NCBI RefSeq assembly: GCF_017357405.1
Contig: NZ_CP071597.1
Location: 1,798,001 to 1,862,000, forward strand
Direction: 5' to 3'
Source of the DNA: Halomontanus rarus
GTDB taxonomy: Archaea; Halobacteriota; Halobacteria; Halobacteriales; Natrialbaceae
Length of the DNA stretch: 64,000 bases
The first letter of the stretch is position 1. Each line of letters opens with the position of its first letter. Under the pieces are notes generated by a model. That model did not search any database. It saw only the letters and a program-made list of their open reading frames with translations, and was not told the DNA's origin. Of the stretch, positions 46,007 through 55,078 are shown in pieces. The translations under genes were made by a program, and so were the position numbers.

Positions 46007-46267
46007 TTACGATTCGATCTTTTCGACGATCTCTTCTGCTTGATCCTTCGCTTTGTCCTCGCCCACGTTTTTCTTGATGAGGACGGACTCCACCTGCCAA
46101 TCGTCGCTCCCTTCTTCTTGTCCCATTCGCACCTCGCTCCCTTCGGATACCGAGTGGGCGGGGTCCTCCGCCCACTCGGGTGTCCGGATCTCGTCGAATT
46201 GATCCGGGTCTCTAAACCGGACGTGGATGTACTCGTCTTCGGTTTCTACCTTGTTAGCGTTAACCAT
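46007..46267 (-). CDS. Small acidic conserved-type protein
   Basis: An 86-residue protein starting MVNANKVETEDEYIHVRFRD. The core YIHVRFRDPDQFDEIRTPEW, SVSEGSEVRMGQEEGSDDWQ and VESVLIKKNVGED, with a helical end (DKAKDQAEEIVEKIES), is a pattern I associate with a widespread small haloarchaeal protein of unknown function. It is divergent from the 53-residue gene at 46428, sharing a promoter region with a palindrome. Confidence 0.82.
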   Translation of the reverse strand: MVNANKVETEDEYIHVRFRDPDQFDEIRTPEWAEDPAHSVSEGSEVRMGQEEGSDDWQVESVLIKKNVGEDKAKDQAEEIVEKIES

Positions 46268-46340
46268 ATTCAGACATTGTGTACCCACCGCGATAATGCT
46301 ATAACCAGAGTATGACAGTATTAGTCAAGCATCACGATCG

Positions 46341-46373
46341 GAATTCCACGGACCACCCGATCCGTGGTAATTC
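46341..46373. promoter_or_regulatory. Long palindrome between divergent small genes
   Basis: GAATT-CCACGGA-n8-TCCGTGG-TAATTC, two nearly perfect 12-base arms, lies between genes starting at 46267 (minus) and 46428 (plus). Position ahead of both promoters suggests an operator. Confidence 0.55.
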
Positions 46374-46427
46374 TCGAAAAATACTGGCTCTATTCTTTTT
46401 CGTATTCGGGGAGTTCTTTCCGCGAAA

Positions 46428-46589
46428 ATGGAGCACCATCCCCAAATCGAACGTCCATATTGTCGGGACGTGTTGGCTCCAGACCAACAGCTCGAAACGC
46501 ACTTGATCGGCGATCATACGAGCCAAGAACTGGTCGAATACATCGCCTCCGAGTACAAAGTGGGCAATCTCGAGGCCACTCCAGAGTGA
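46428..46589 (+). CDS. Small protein, 53 aa, finger-like
   Basis: A 53-residue frame starting MEHHPQIERPYCRDVLAPDQ, continuing LETHLIGDHTSQELVEYIAS. The C...H...H spacing resembles half of a small C2H2 finger, as in the proteins at 13291 and 58612, but there is only one cysteine. It ends in NLEATPE. Codon use is less GC-biased than in neighbours. Coding is likely given the clean amphipathic composition. Confidence 0.5.
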   Translation: MEHHPQIERPYCRDVLAPDQQLETHLIGDHTSQELVEYIASEYKVGNLEATPE

Positions 46590-46722
46590 TCGACTCCATC
46601 TCACCGAATCCGTAGTCACGATACGCGTCGCACGTCGATTTCCCGAAGGGACAGTCAGTCGCACTTCACCGTCGAAGGACGAGCCGATGCCGTGAAGGTG
46701 CTCGCACACCTGTATTCGTCCT

Positions 46723-47007
46723 ATGACGGTCGCAACCGACGGCGGCACCGTTGTCCGAATTTCACAGAGACCGGCGACCGATACGGACTCCTACGAGTTT
46801 CGGACCGTCCGCGGCGGCACGCTCGTCTTCGAACCGCTCGAGGAGTACTCGACGGTGCTCGGACGCTCGACCCGAACCGGTCGAGAGCTCGTCGGTTTTC
46901 TCGACGTCGACGACTGGAACGCGATCCGAAAAGCGGTCACGGGACGCGGCTACGGCGCCGGAATCGTTCACCAGCTGCCAGAGTTCGACCCGGAGGAGGT
47001 CCGCTAG
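46723..47007 (+). CDS. Hypothetical protein in two-gene operon
   Basis: A 94-residue soluble protein starting MTVATDGGTVVRISQRPATD, with a beta-rich first half and a helical second half (GRELVGFLDVDDWNAIRKAV). The stop is one base from the next gene's start and a GGAGGAGGT sequence within its end serves as ribosome-binding site for that gene. Family not recognised. Confidence 0.7.
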   Translation: MTVATDGGTVVRISQRPATDTDSYEFRTVRGGTLVFEPLEEYSTVLGRSTRTGRELVGFLDVDDWNAIRKAVTGRGYGAGIVHQLPEFDPEEVR

Positions 47008-47008
47008 A

Positions 47009-47395
47009 ATGACCGATAACGAAACGGTCGAAACAACTCGAGTCGAAGGCCGACCGAACGGGCGGTCCGAGGGTCGGATCCAGTCTAAGCTGATGGAGAG
47101 CGAGGAGCGACCGAAGCTCACCCTCGGTGACACAGTCACGGATCGCGAGAAGGAAGACGGGACGAAGATGCTCGTTACGGGTTTGCCGCTCGAGGACGCC
47201 GACGAGTTCACGGCGAAGGGGAAGACGATCGCCGAACACAATCCCAGCTATCCGGCCGACGATACGGTGATCGAGATCAAGTATCCCACACCGGTCGACG
47301 TCGAACTCGGACCGCTTCGGGAGTTCGCGTTCCCCAGGTCGAGACTGAAACTCGAGCATCGGTTCTTCGATCACGGCGGCGACGGCGAGGAATGA
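47009..47395 (+). CDS. Hypothetical protein, second gene of operon
   Basis: A 128-residue acidic protein starting MTDNETVETTRVEGRPNGRS. A disordered N-terminus is followed by LTLGDTVTDREKEDGTKMLV, TIAEHNPSYPADDTVIEIKY and FAFPRSRLKLEHRFFDH. No known domain. A strong Shine-Dalgarno (GGAGGAGGT, 46992-47000) inside the preceding gene sets the start. Confidence 0.75.
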   Translation: MTDNETVETTRVEGRPNGRSEGRIQSKLMESEERPKLTLGDTVTDREKEDGTKMLVTGLPLEDADEFTAKGKTIAEHNPSYPADDTVIEIKYPTPVDVELGPLREFAFPRSRLKLEHRFFDHGGDGEE

Positions 47396-47481
47396 TTGCG
47401 GCGACCGCGATCCGCCGCCGAGGCGACCGGCTACATCCGGCCCGAAATACTTGAACGCTCGAGCCGTTCAATTTTACTACG

Positions 47482-48405
47482 ATGAGTGAAGACGCAGCTT
47501 CGATAGATGAACCGACCGAGAAGGCGCGTCGGCTCATCCTGAATCCGACAAGCGGGGAGGCCGATCACGCAGAGCGGGTCCGTCGTCTCGCCGCCGCTCG
47601 CGGGTTCCGGACCGTCGAAACCGAACGCGCCGGACACGCGGTCGAACTCGCAGAGGAAGCTGCGGACGACGGAGTCGACCTTCTGGCGGCGTGCGGCGGT
47701 GATGGAACCGTTCACGAAGTCGTTCAGGGGCTCGTCGCGGCCGACGCACTCGAGGATGTGTCGCTCTGTGTCATCCCGGCCGGCACGGCCAACATATACG
47801 CGTCGGGGATCGGAATCGAGAGCATAGATGACGGATTCGCGGCTGCGCGGCGTGGTGCGACGAGGCGACTCGATCTCGGTGTCGCCGGCGGCGAACCGTT
47901 CGTGATGTCGGCTATCGCGGGTCTTCCCGCATCGGTGAGTACGGCCGCCTCCGCCGAGCTCAAAGAGCGAGTCGGTACGCTTGCGTTCGTGGTCGAAGGC
48001 ATCCGGACCGCGCGGGAGTTCGACGGCCTCGAGGTTGCGATCGGTGCCGTCTCCGACGACGAGGAGTACGTCTGGCAGGGAGAGGCGCTGTGTCTCCTAA
48101 TTGGCACCCTTCGACGGTTCACCGATGAAGACGAGCCCTCGAACGCGGAGGACGGACGGCTCGAGGTGACGGTCGTCGACCGGCTGCCGCCGATGGACGC
48201 GATCGCCGAAACCGTCGAACGACGCCTGTTCCATCAGGAGACGCCTCACAGCACGTCGATCGAGGCTTCCGAACTCGAGATCGTCGCTCTCGAGGACGAC
48301 CCGGTGCAGTTCAGTCTCGACGGGGAACGCAGGGAGTACGCGACCGTCGAAATCGGCGTTCGGCCGCGGGTACTCCGCGTTTGTGTGGGGGATGAATACG
48401 CGTAG
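47482..48405 (+). CDS. Diacylglycerol-kinase-catalytic-domain lipid kinase (YegS/LCB5 type)
   Basis: A 307-residue kinase. LILNPTSGEADHAERVRRLA and the nucleotide-binding CGGDGTVHEVVQGL are the DAGK_cat signatures; CVIPAGTANIYASGIGI follows as in YegS-like enzymes. It probably phosphorylates a lipid alcohol, perhaps an archaeal glycerolipid. The TATA-like AAATACTTGAA near 47445 is about 30 bp ahead of the ATG. Confidence 0.9.
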   Translation: MSEDAASIDEPTEKARRLILNPTSGEADHAERVRRLAAARGFRTVETERAGHAVELAEEAADDGVDLLAACGGDGTVHEVVQGLVAADALEDVSLCVIPAGTANIYASGIGIESIDDGFAAARRGATRRLDLGVAGGEPFVMSAIAGLPASVSTAASAELKERVGTLAFVVEGIRTAREFDGLEVAIGAVSDDEEYVWQGEALCLLIGTLRRFTDEDEPSNAEDGRLEVTVVDRLPPMDAIAETVERRLFHQETPHSTSIEASELEIVALEDDPVQFSLDGERREYATVEIGVRPRVLRVCVGDEYA

Positions 48406-48476
48406 CGAACACGCTGTTCACGAGCGAGAATCTGTAACGTGACATCTGTCGACTCGTTCTGAAGCTTCGTTCGAGC

Positions 48477-49268
48477 TCAGGAGGAATTGGATTTCCGCGC
48501 ACCTCGCACCTGGGCGACGTGGGTGAGCGTGACGAGGCCGATGCCACCGACGAAGTTCCCTGCGGTGGCGATGACGATCGTCTGAGCCAGTCCGCCGTAG
48601 CCGACCTCGGCGCCGAACAGAATTCCGAAAAAGACGTGAAGTGCGGTGACGACCACGTGGTCGAACGGGCCGAGGGCCAACAAGAATCCGACGAGATAGG
48701 CCACAGAGATCCGGCTCCGGACGGAATTGACGGCCTGTAGGAGGTACGAGAGTAAGCTCACGAGTGCGCCACCGACGATAGCACTCGCGAACTTGGGTCG
48801 TGGTCCCCGATGGACGATATCCTCCGCCATCGTACTCAACGCGCTCGACGTTCCCGAGGGAAGCACGCCCTCGACGGCGAAGACGAACACGAACAGACCG
48901 CCGCCGAGAAGGTTGAATACGAGGGTGAGGATCCACAGGCGAAAGAGCGGCCAGACCAGCCACGATCCGGATTGATCGACCGCCTTCGCGGCCGGGTCGA
49001 GGAAATTTTCGTTGAACAGTTCCGATCGGCCGACGATCAGGAAGACGAGGCCGATACCGAACGTGAGTGCACCCGCGATCTTCGCGGCGTCTCCGACGTG
49101 CGGTTCGACCAGCGTGTGAACGATCCCGAGCGTGGCGATACCGAAGACGATCGTAAATCCCGCGATGAAACTCGTCGAGGCGAGCTCGAGCGTCGACTGA
49201 TCGAGGCGACGTTCACCCTCCTCGACCGTTCGATCGAATATTTCCGTGGGAGTCGGGGCTCCGGACAC
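48477..49268 (-). CDS. Formate/nitrite transporter (FocA/NirC family) channel
   Basis: A 263-residue protein starting at GTG 49268. Six membrane spans, with family motifs VGRSELFNENFL (TSD-like region L(F/T)xxN) and the late TIVIATAGNFVGGIGLV. FNT proteins form pentameric channels for small monovalent anions such as formate, nitrite or hydrosulfide. The substrate is not readable here. Monocistronic. Confidence 0.9.
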   Translation of the reverse strand: MSGAPTPTEIFDRTVEEGERRLDQSTLELASTSFIAGFTIVFGIATLGIVHTLVEPHVGDAAKIAGALTFGIGLVFLIVGRSELFNENFLDPAAKAVDQSGSWLVWPLFRLWILTLVFNLLGGGLFVFVFAVEGVLPSGTSSALSTMAEDIVHRGPRPKFASAIVGGALVSLLSYLLQAVNSVRSRISVAYLVGFLLALGPFDHVVVTALHVFFGILFGAEVGYGGLAQTIVIATAGNFVGGIGLVTLTHVAQVRGARKSNSS

Positions 49269-49354
49269 GAGTTACGAAATGAGAGATAGATGGATAATAC
49301 GCTCACCTGAATTCGCTACAGGAAGACGGGCACTGTCTAGTTGAGCCGATCGGG

Positions 49355-50386
49355 TTATTCGTCTAATTTCTGTGATTCCGTCATGACCTGACCGCTGATT
49401 CGCTGCTGTTCGTCTTCCGGGATGAAGGGGCCGAACGCTGCCGTTCGCTGGGCGATGAGCGCAATACGCACGACGTACGCGAGAAGGACCGAAAGCGGTA
49501 CGAGCGAGACAGCGATGGTCGCGCTGAGGAGGACGACAATGATCGGGCGTGCAATCGTGAGACCGGAAATTTCTGGGGCGATAAAGATGCCGAGCCCGGC
49601 GACGATGACCGCCGGAAGTCCGGTGTACAGCATCATTCGCGACAGCTCTGCGAGTTCTCGCTGTACCCACAACGTTTTGAGATAATCGCGCGCTGCGTCG
49701 AGTTCCAAGAAGAGATCCTCTAATTCGTCGAGCGCCTCGGTCGCGGTCTCCGAAAGCTCATTCTCGTAAGTGGCATCGAGTCGACGCGCCGTGTGGAGTT
49801 GCCATGAATCGTGATAATCGAGCAGGACGATCAGTGTATCGATCAGCTCGAAACCAAGGTCTTCGAGATCGGCGCTGATGTCGTCGGTCTGTTCAGTGAG
49901 TGTTTTGGTGTAGTCACTGATCTCCTCTTGCAGTTGTTCGTCAGTGACATTCTCACCCGCCGTTTCGAGCTCCACCGCTCGGTCGTGGATGGTGTTTGAT
50001 AATTGAAGGAAAAATTCCGACGCCTGTGGCGAACTCACGGAGACGTTCGTGGTGTCCCCGATTTGCCGATGAACATCGAACGTTCCCTTCGTGCGGTCGT
50101 ACAGATCATCGAGTGAGTCCAATTCCTGCGAGAGAACGATCTGATTGAGACCAACGGCGATAGGGATGAGCGTGAGGAGACCGTTGATCGTCCCGTTGAG
50201 AAACCAGACCGCCCGTTCCGAAACGGATAGCGAAATGAATCCGGCGAACCCGAACAGAAGAAAAATGGCGAGAAGCAACCCAGTGATAGCGGCGGTAACC
50301 TGGAATCGATCACCGGTAAGTAATATCCACCGCATCAGCCGGTCGGTCGCCGAATTCACCGGCGAGATGTTCTCTGATTCAGACAC
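49355..50386 (-). CDS. Haloarchaeal four-span membrane protein, paralogue 2 of 3
   Basis: A 343-residue protein starting at GTG 50386 (MSESENISPVNSA). Two N-terminal spans lead to VGLNQIVLSQELDSLDDLYD, then a helical domain (FELIDTLIVLLDYHDSWQLH), DAARDYLKTLWVQRELAELS and two C-terminal spans ending LIAQRTAAFGPFIPEDEQQR. It shares layout with 50444-51511, directly upstream on the same strand, and with 35389-36417. The two adjacent genes look like a tandem duplication that has diverged. Confidence 0.82.
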   Translation of the reverse strand: MSESENISPVNSATDRLMRWILLTGDRFQVTAAITGLLLAIFLLFGFAGFISLSVSERAVWFLNGTINGLLTLIPIAVGLNQIVLSQELDSLDDLYDRTKGTFDVHRQIGDTTNVSVSSPQASEFFLQLSNTIHDRAVELETAGENVTDEQLQEEISDYTKTLTEQTDDISADLEDLGFELIDTLIVLLDYHDSWQLHTARRLDATYENELSETATEALDELEDLFLELDAARDYLKTLWVQRELAELSRMMLYTGLPAVIVAGLGIFIAPEISGLTIARPIIVVLLSATIAVSLVPLSVLLAYVVRIALIAQRTAAFGPFIPEDEQQRISGQVMTESQKLDE

Positions 50387-50443
50387 AGTGACCGTTACAG
50401 GGCGTCATGGGAAATAATCGTGGTACTGTACTCTCGTCTCGGT

Positions 50444-51511
50444 TCATTTTTCCGCTTGTATTTCGCTTGATTCCTCGTTGCGAATTGCTTCTAGTTGCTC
50501 GGTCTCTCGGAGGATGAACGGCCCGATCGCGAGCGTCCGCTTCATAACCGTGAGCACGCGAAGAAGGTAGGCGAGCAATACGGCGAACGGAATGAGCGTA
50601 AGTACGTAGAGGGCGCTGACGACGAGGTAGGCAGTGCTGACGCCGAACACTGTGCCAGTGATTTTCGCAGCGTCGAACTCGAGTATCATGTAACCGGCGA
50701 GTGCGAGGGTCGGCATCGCCCCGTACAGCACTCCGCGTGAAATATTGATGATCTCCCACTGAACGTAGAGTGTCTTGAAGTGTTCGCGGGCTGGACCGAA
50801 GAATCGGAGCGCCTCGATCAGGTCGCCGAACGCATCGTCTGCCTCTTCCGGGAGCGACTCGGCGTACTTGTCTCGGAGCGTCCGTGCAGCAAACACCTTC
50901 CACGAGTAGTTGTAGTCCAATACGGGAAGCAACGTCTGGAACGATCCGAACTTCGCGTTTTCCAGCTCGTCGCTGATTTTTTGGCTGTGAGCGACGAGAC
51001 CGTCTGCGTATTCAGCAACTTCTTCGAACTGCTCCGGGTTATCACTCTCGGAAATCGCATTGCTAAGCCCTCTCGCGTGCGTATCAGCCATTTCGATGAG
51101 TGTTCGGAGGAACCGGGATGGCTCGGCGGGACTTACACCGATGCCCGCGGCCTTCTCTACCTCTTCACGGAATTCGGTTTCGTTCGACATGCGCTCGCGC
51201 TGTTGACCGAGTGGGCCGATTTCCTCGGCGAGCACGAACTGGGAGATCGAGAGGACGAGGGTGACACTCGTGACGATGGCGATGACCATCGAGCCGAATA
51301 ACGATCCTATCCCACTGGTCGTCACGAGTTTCTGTGATGAAGTCGGGCCGACCACGTGAACGAAGAGCAGGACGAGATACGCGATCAGAAGTATGATACC
51401 GGTGACGAACCACCGGTTTGCGCTAATGAGAAACCAGATCTTCACACGAGTCTCGCCGACCCGTTCACGCATCGTATCGGCCGGCCGTGAGATTGTCTCC
51501 GTGTCACTCAT
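50444..51511 (-). CDS. Haloarchaeal four-span membrane protein, paralogue 3 of 3
   Basis: A 355-residue protein starting MSDTETISRPADTMRERVGE. Motifs LSISQFVLAEEIGPLGQQRE, VLDYNYSWKVFAARTLRDKY, FFGPAREHFKTLYVQWEIIN and LTVMKRTLAIGPFILRETEQ align closely with the copy at 35389-36417, more than with its neighbour. The 57-bp gap to the downstream paralogue suggests co-transcription. Function unknown. Confidence 0.82.
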   Translation of the reverse strand: MSDTETISRPADTMRERVGETRVKIWFLISANRWFVTGIILLIAYLVLLFVHVVGPTSSQKLVTTSGIGSLFGSMVIAIVTSVTLVLSISQFVLAEEIGPLGQQRERMSNETEFREEVEKAAGIGVSPAEPSRFLRTLIEMADTHARGLSNAISESDNPEQFEEVAEYADGLVAHSQKISDELENAKFGSFQTLLPVLDYNYSWKVFAARTLRDKYAESLPEEADDAFGDLIEALRFFGPAREHFKTLYVQWEIINISRGVLYGAMPTLALAGYMILEFDAAKITGTVFGVSTAYLVVSALYVLTLIPFAVLLAYLLRVLTVMKRTLAIGPFILRETEQLEAIRNEESSEIQAEK

Positions 51512-51562
51512 GTTTGCAATTGTCGTACTTCGATTCAGAAGATAAAGCGCCCGGCTCCGTAT

Positions 51563-51770
51563 TCATATTACGATCATCATTGTGGACGCAGAACTGACCG
51601 GTCGCGCGGGGACGAGTACGTGCGTCACAAACACGACCAGAGCGGAGTGGGAATTCGGTTCCAGGTTCGAGATGAGACCGAGGGTTTTCGAGCGTACATC
51701 GACCACTGGCGGTCCGTCTGCAATGAGTCGTACACCACCCGGGTTGTCCTCGAGGGGGAGTACGCGGACG
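51563..51770 (-). pseudogene. Possible response-regulator remnant
   Basis: Just past the stop of the membrane kinase a minus-strand stretch reads VRVLPLEDNPGGVRLIADG, close to the ILLVEDNPGDVRL opening of receiver domains, then degenerates (VVDVRSKTLGLISNLEPNSH). No phospho-acceptor region follows. It may be what is left of a cognate regulator, or chance similarity. Confidence 0.35.
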
Positions 51771-51794
51771 GTATCGGCGCAGTCACAGTCGCTC

Positions 51795-53858
51795 TCACCC
51801 GGTGCGCTCGTCGACTGCGGGCAGCGTAAACGAGAACGTGGTACCATCGCCGGGCTCGGACTCCGCCCAGATCTCGCCGCCGTGTCGTTCGACGATCCGC
51901 TCACAGACGGCCAGTCCGACCCCGCTACCGTCGTACTCGTCGCGGCTGTGCAGTCTGGTGAAGATGTCGAATATGTGCTCCGTCTCGTCGGGGTCCATCC
52001 CGATCCCTTCGTCTCGGACCGAAACCACCCATTCGGAACCGTTTCGATCCGCCGAGACGTGGATCGACGGAGGTTCGTCGCCGCTGTAGCGAATCCCGTT
52101 GCTCACCAGATTCTGGAAGACTTGTCGCAACTGATCGGAATCACCCCGAACACTGGGAAGTGACTCGGTCGTGATCGTCGCGTCGTTCCGTGCGATCTGC
52201 ATCTGGAGATCCTCGCGAGCGCCCTCGAACACGGCGTCGAGATCGACCGTCTCGAACGGCTCGCCACTGGTCTCCACTCGCGAGTACGCGAGCAATCCGT
52301 CGATCATCCCTCGCATTCGATCGGCCCCGTCGATCGCGAATTCGAGGAACTCTTTCCCGTCTTCGTCGAAGGCCTCGCCGTACCGCCGCTCGATGAGCTG
52401 GAGGTAACTCGAGACCATCCGCAGGGGTTCCTGCAGGTCGTGGGAGGCCGCGTAGGCGAACTGTTCGAGTCGCTTGTTGGATTCTTTCAGATTGGCCACC
52501 GACCGTTCGAGTTCGTCCTGGTACTGGTGACGCTCGATCGCTTCCGCGAGGATGTTGGCGACGCTCTGGACGAAGGTGACGTCTTCCTCACTGAAGACCT
52601 GAGGATCGGTATCGTGGGCGCCCAAAACCCCCCACGGGTCGTCGCTGGGTCCGACGATGGTGCTGATCCCGCTGCGGACGCCGTGGGTGCGAAGCAAGTC
52701 GGGGCCGCTAAACCGGGTTTCAGTCTCGAGATCCTCGACGACGATCGGGCGGTCGGATTTCAGGGTATACGCCGCCTGGGAGTCGTCTTCGACGGCGGAG
52801 ACCGTCGCCTCACCGACGAGGCCGGGATCCCAGCCGACACCTTCGCGGAGGAGCAGTTCGTCTGCTTGCTCGTCGAGGTCGAGCACTTTGCAGTACTCGA
52901 TCTCGAGCGCGGTCGTCACTCGCCGAGTTGCTTCGCGCATGAGTTCGTCGAGGTCGTCCGTTTCGAGCGCGAGTTGGCCGAGATCGGCGACGACCTGTTG
53001 CTGGCGAACCCGGTTCGTGAGTTCCTGTTCGCGGGTTTTCCGGTTGGTAATGTCCTGAGTCATCACCAACACGGCGTCTTCGTCGGTACCGGCGGTGGTC
53101 AACGGGTGGGCGCGAACCTCGAACGTGTGTTCCTGGACGTTCAACTCGAAGACGGTCGATTCGCCCTCGAGCGTCGCGCGGTAGTGTGGTTCGATAACTG
53201 CCACAGTCTCCGGTGGGTAAACCTCGTGGATTCGTTTTCCACGTAACTCGTCGGGGTTGTACTCGGTTTCTTCGAGGCCCTGTCCTGCGACGAGCGTGTG
53301 ACGTAACTCGTCGTCCAGCAGTGCGACCACTCCGTTCGGGAAGTTCTCCGTCAACGTTTGGTAGCGCTGCTCGGATGCCTCGAGGCGATCGACCGTCTCC
53401 TCGAGTTTCGCCTGCGTGGCCTGCAGTTCCTGATTGCGCTGTTCGAGAACGTACGCTCGCGTTTTCGCCCGCGCATCGTGAGTCCCGGCGCCGAAGCCGG
53501 CGACGCCGGCGAGCGCGGAGAGAATGAGGGCGTTAGTCACCGGATCGGATTGTTGACCGACGAGACTGATGAAGAGAAGAACGCCGACGATCACCCCGAT
53601 GGCGCGGAGACACCATCCGGCGATAGTGGTGAAGAACGTCGGGTGGATGTCGGTCCGGGGCAGTCGATAGCCGCCGTAGAGGAGGACGATCCCGGAGCCA
53701 CCGACCAGAACGGCAACGATCAGAGCGTCCGAAAGTGACAACCTGTCGCCGACCTGCGTAAGCGGCCAGATCAGACCGGTCGCGGCGTACAACCCCCCGA
53801 GAGAGAGGATCGCACGACGCCCGCCGAAGTCCGAAAGAAACCGGTCGAGAGGCATCAT
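51795..53858 (-). CDS. Membrane sensor histidine kinase (4TM-PAS-GAF-HisKA-HATPase)
   Basis: A 687-residue kinase starting MMPLDRFLSDFGG; the frame is open further upstream without homology. Four membrane spans (about 15-135) and a short coiled coil precede a PAS domain (about 165-290), a GAF domain (about 300-450), HisKA with H-box YAASHDLQEPLRMVSSYLQL (about 460) and HATPase_c (N-box QNLVSNGIRYSG, DEGIGMDPDE, GSGVGLAVCERIVERHGG). This is a PAS/GAF phytochrome-like kinase typical of haloarchaea. A receiver-domain fragment lies just downstream. Confidence 0.92.
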   Translation of the reverse strand: MMPLDRFLSDFGGRRAILSLGGLYAATGLIWPLTQVGDRLSLSDALIVAVLVGGSGIVLLYGGYRLPRTDIHPTFFTTIAGWCLRAIGVIVGVLLFISLVGQQSDPVTNALILSALAGVAGFGAGTHDARAKTRAYVLEQRNQELQATQAKLEETVDRLEASEQRYQTLTENFPNGVVALLDDELRHTLVAGQGLEETEYNPDELRGKRIHEVYPPETVAVIEPHYRATLEGESTVFELNVQEHTFEVRAHPLTTAGTDEDAVLVMTQDITNRKTREQELTNRVRQQQVVADLGQLALETDDLDELMREATRRVTTALEIEYCKVLDLDEQADELLLREGVGWDPGLVGEATVSAVEDDSQAAYTLKSDRPIVVEDLETETRFSGPDLLRTHGVRSGISTIVGPSDDPWGVLGAHDTDPQVFSEEDVTFVQSVANILAEAIERHQYQDELERSVANLKESNKRLEQFAYAASHDLQEPLRMVSSYLQLIERRYGEAFDEDGKEFLEFAIDGADRMRGMIDGLLAYSRVETSGEPFETVDLDAVFEGAREDLQMQIARNDATITTESLPSVRGDSDQLRQVFQNLVSNGIRYSGDEPPSIHVSADRNGSEWVVSVRDEGIGMDPDETEHIFDIFTRLHSRDEYDGSGVGLAVCERIVERHGGEIWAESEPGDGTTFSFTLPAVDERTG

Positions 53859-54121
53859 AGCCTTCCAAAAGTGATGCCAGTTAGATAGTGCTTCTGTATT
53901 TCGTTCCAGTGAGATGCGGCCTCGTTCCGTCTCGTCTGATCCGCTTCGATCTGTGCTCTCCGACGAACAGAATCCCGCGACTGACGGCACGGTGGCTGGC
54001 GATCGAACCGGTGGTCCAATAGAGACGGACGTAGCGCCAGCGATCAGGAACGCCCGCGTCGCAGCAGCCGTCGACGAAGCGAACCAGAAAATACTTGCCC
54101 GGCCTAGATGTCAATCCGTAT

Positions 54122-54979
54122 ATGAGACGGCGTCAGGTCCTCGCGAGCGGAGCAGCCCTCCTCTCCGCGAGTATCGCCGGCTGCGGTCACCCGTCCGTCG
54201 CCCTCGAGATGGACGAGGCGACGGCGGAGGACATCGCCGCCGAAGTGTCGGCGACGGCCGATCCCGATTCGGAAGAGTACACGGTCGTCTCGTCGGCCCG
54301 CGAAAACGGTTCGGCGACGCGGCGAGGACGGTACGAACTGTTCAGTCGGACCGATACCGTCCGGGTCGAGGACTCGTTCTACGACGTCACGGAGACGGAA
54401 CTCGGGAGCACCGAGGTGACGGTCTACGACCTTCTCGTCGAGTACCTCCCGGTCGATTCGACGTCGGAACTCGACGAGATCGAATACGGCGACCTCCCCG
54501 AGACGGATCGACGGCGACTCGACCCAATCGCTTCGGCGGACGATCCGTCCGACGGGGACGGATTCGAAATCGTGATCGAGTACGGAACTGCCGAAGAAGT
54601 CGGAGACGGGTCGGTATTCGTTCCGGAACACCAGTACGACATCGTCGTTCACGAGGGAGACCGGTATTGGGTCACAGTCCACTCCCAAACCGTCTCCGAG
54701 ACCGAGTATCGATACGAGGTGACGGAAGTCGCTTCCACCGGCGAATCGTTCGCCGATCGGATTCGAGAGCAGTACCTGTTCGGACTCACAGCCCGTTCCG
54801 ACGCCGAGCGTTCGGTCGTCGAAGAAGCGATCGCCGACGGTTACTTCCAGGACGACGACTCGTTCCGGTCGGTCGTCGACCGCATTCGAGAACGTGACGG
54901 TCTCAGCGTGGCCAATTCCTACGGAACGTGGCTTCTCGAGTACGAGGGCGTCGAGTATCTCGCCTACGTCGAGTGGTAG
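54122..54979 (+). CDS. Tat-exported lipoprotein of unknown function (paralogue of 14631-15554)
   Basis: A 285-residue protein starting MRRRQVLASGAALLSASIAG, a Tat signal ending in lipobox SIAGC. The TATA-like AAATACTT at 54089-54096 is about 29 bp ahead of the ATG, supporting this start. The mature part is acidic, with YEVTEVASTGESFADRIREQ, RSVVEEAIADGYFQDDDSF and a final LLEYEGVEYLAYVEW that parallel the lipoprotein at 14631-15554. Surface-anchored; function unknown. Confidence 0.85.
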   Translation: MRRRQVLASGAALLSASIAGCGHPSVALEMDEATAEDIAAEVSATADPDSEEYTVVSSARENGSATRRGRYELFSRTDTVRVEDSFYDVTETELGSTEVTVYDLLVEYLPVDSTSELDEIEYGDLPETDRRRLDPIASADDPSDGDGFEIVIEYGTAEEVGDGSVFVPEHQYDIVVHEGDRYWVTVHSQTVSETEYRYEVTEVASTGESFADRIREQYLFGLTARSDAERSVVEEAIADGYFQDDDSFRSVVDRIRERDGLSVANSYGTWLLEYEGVEYLAYVEW

Positions 54980-55078
54980 GCGAGACGAGCGGGGCCAGTT
55001 CGTGAGCCGGTCGAACGAGCGACCGCGAACACCGGCGATGTGCCTCGTCTCTCGAGTGAGAACCCGGCGACCGACGGC

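Noticed and set aside
52440..53246. 268-codon plus-strand frame inside the membrane histidine kinase
   Set aside because: It mirrors the kinase coding strand, lacks any domain and lies entirely within well-supported PAS/GAF/HisKA sequence.
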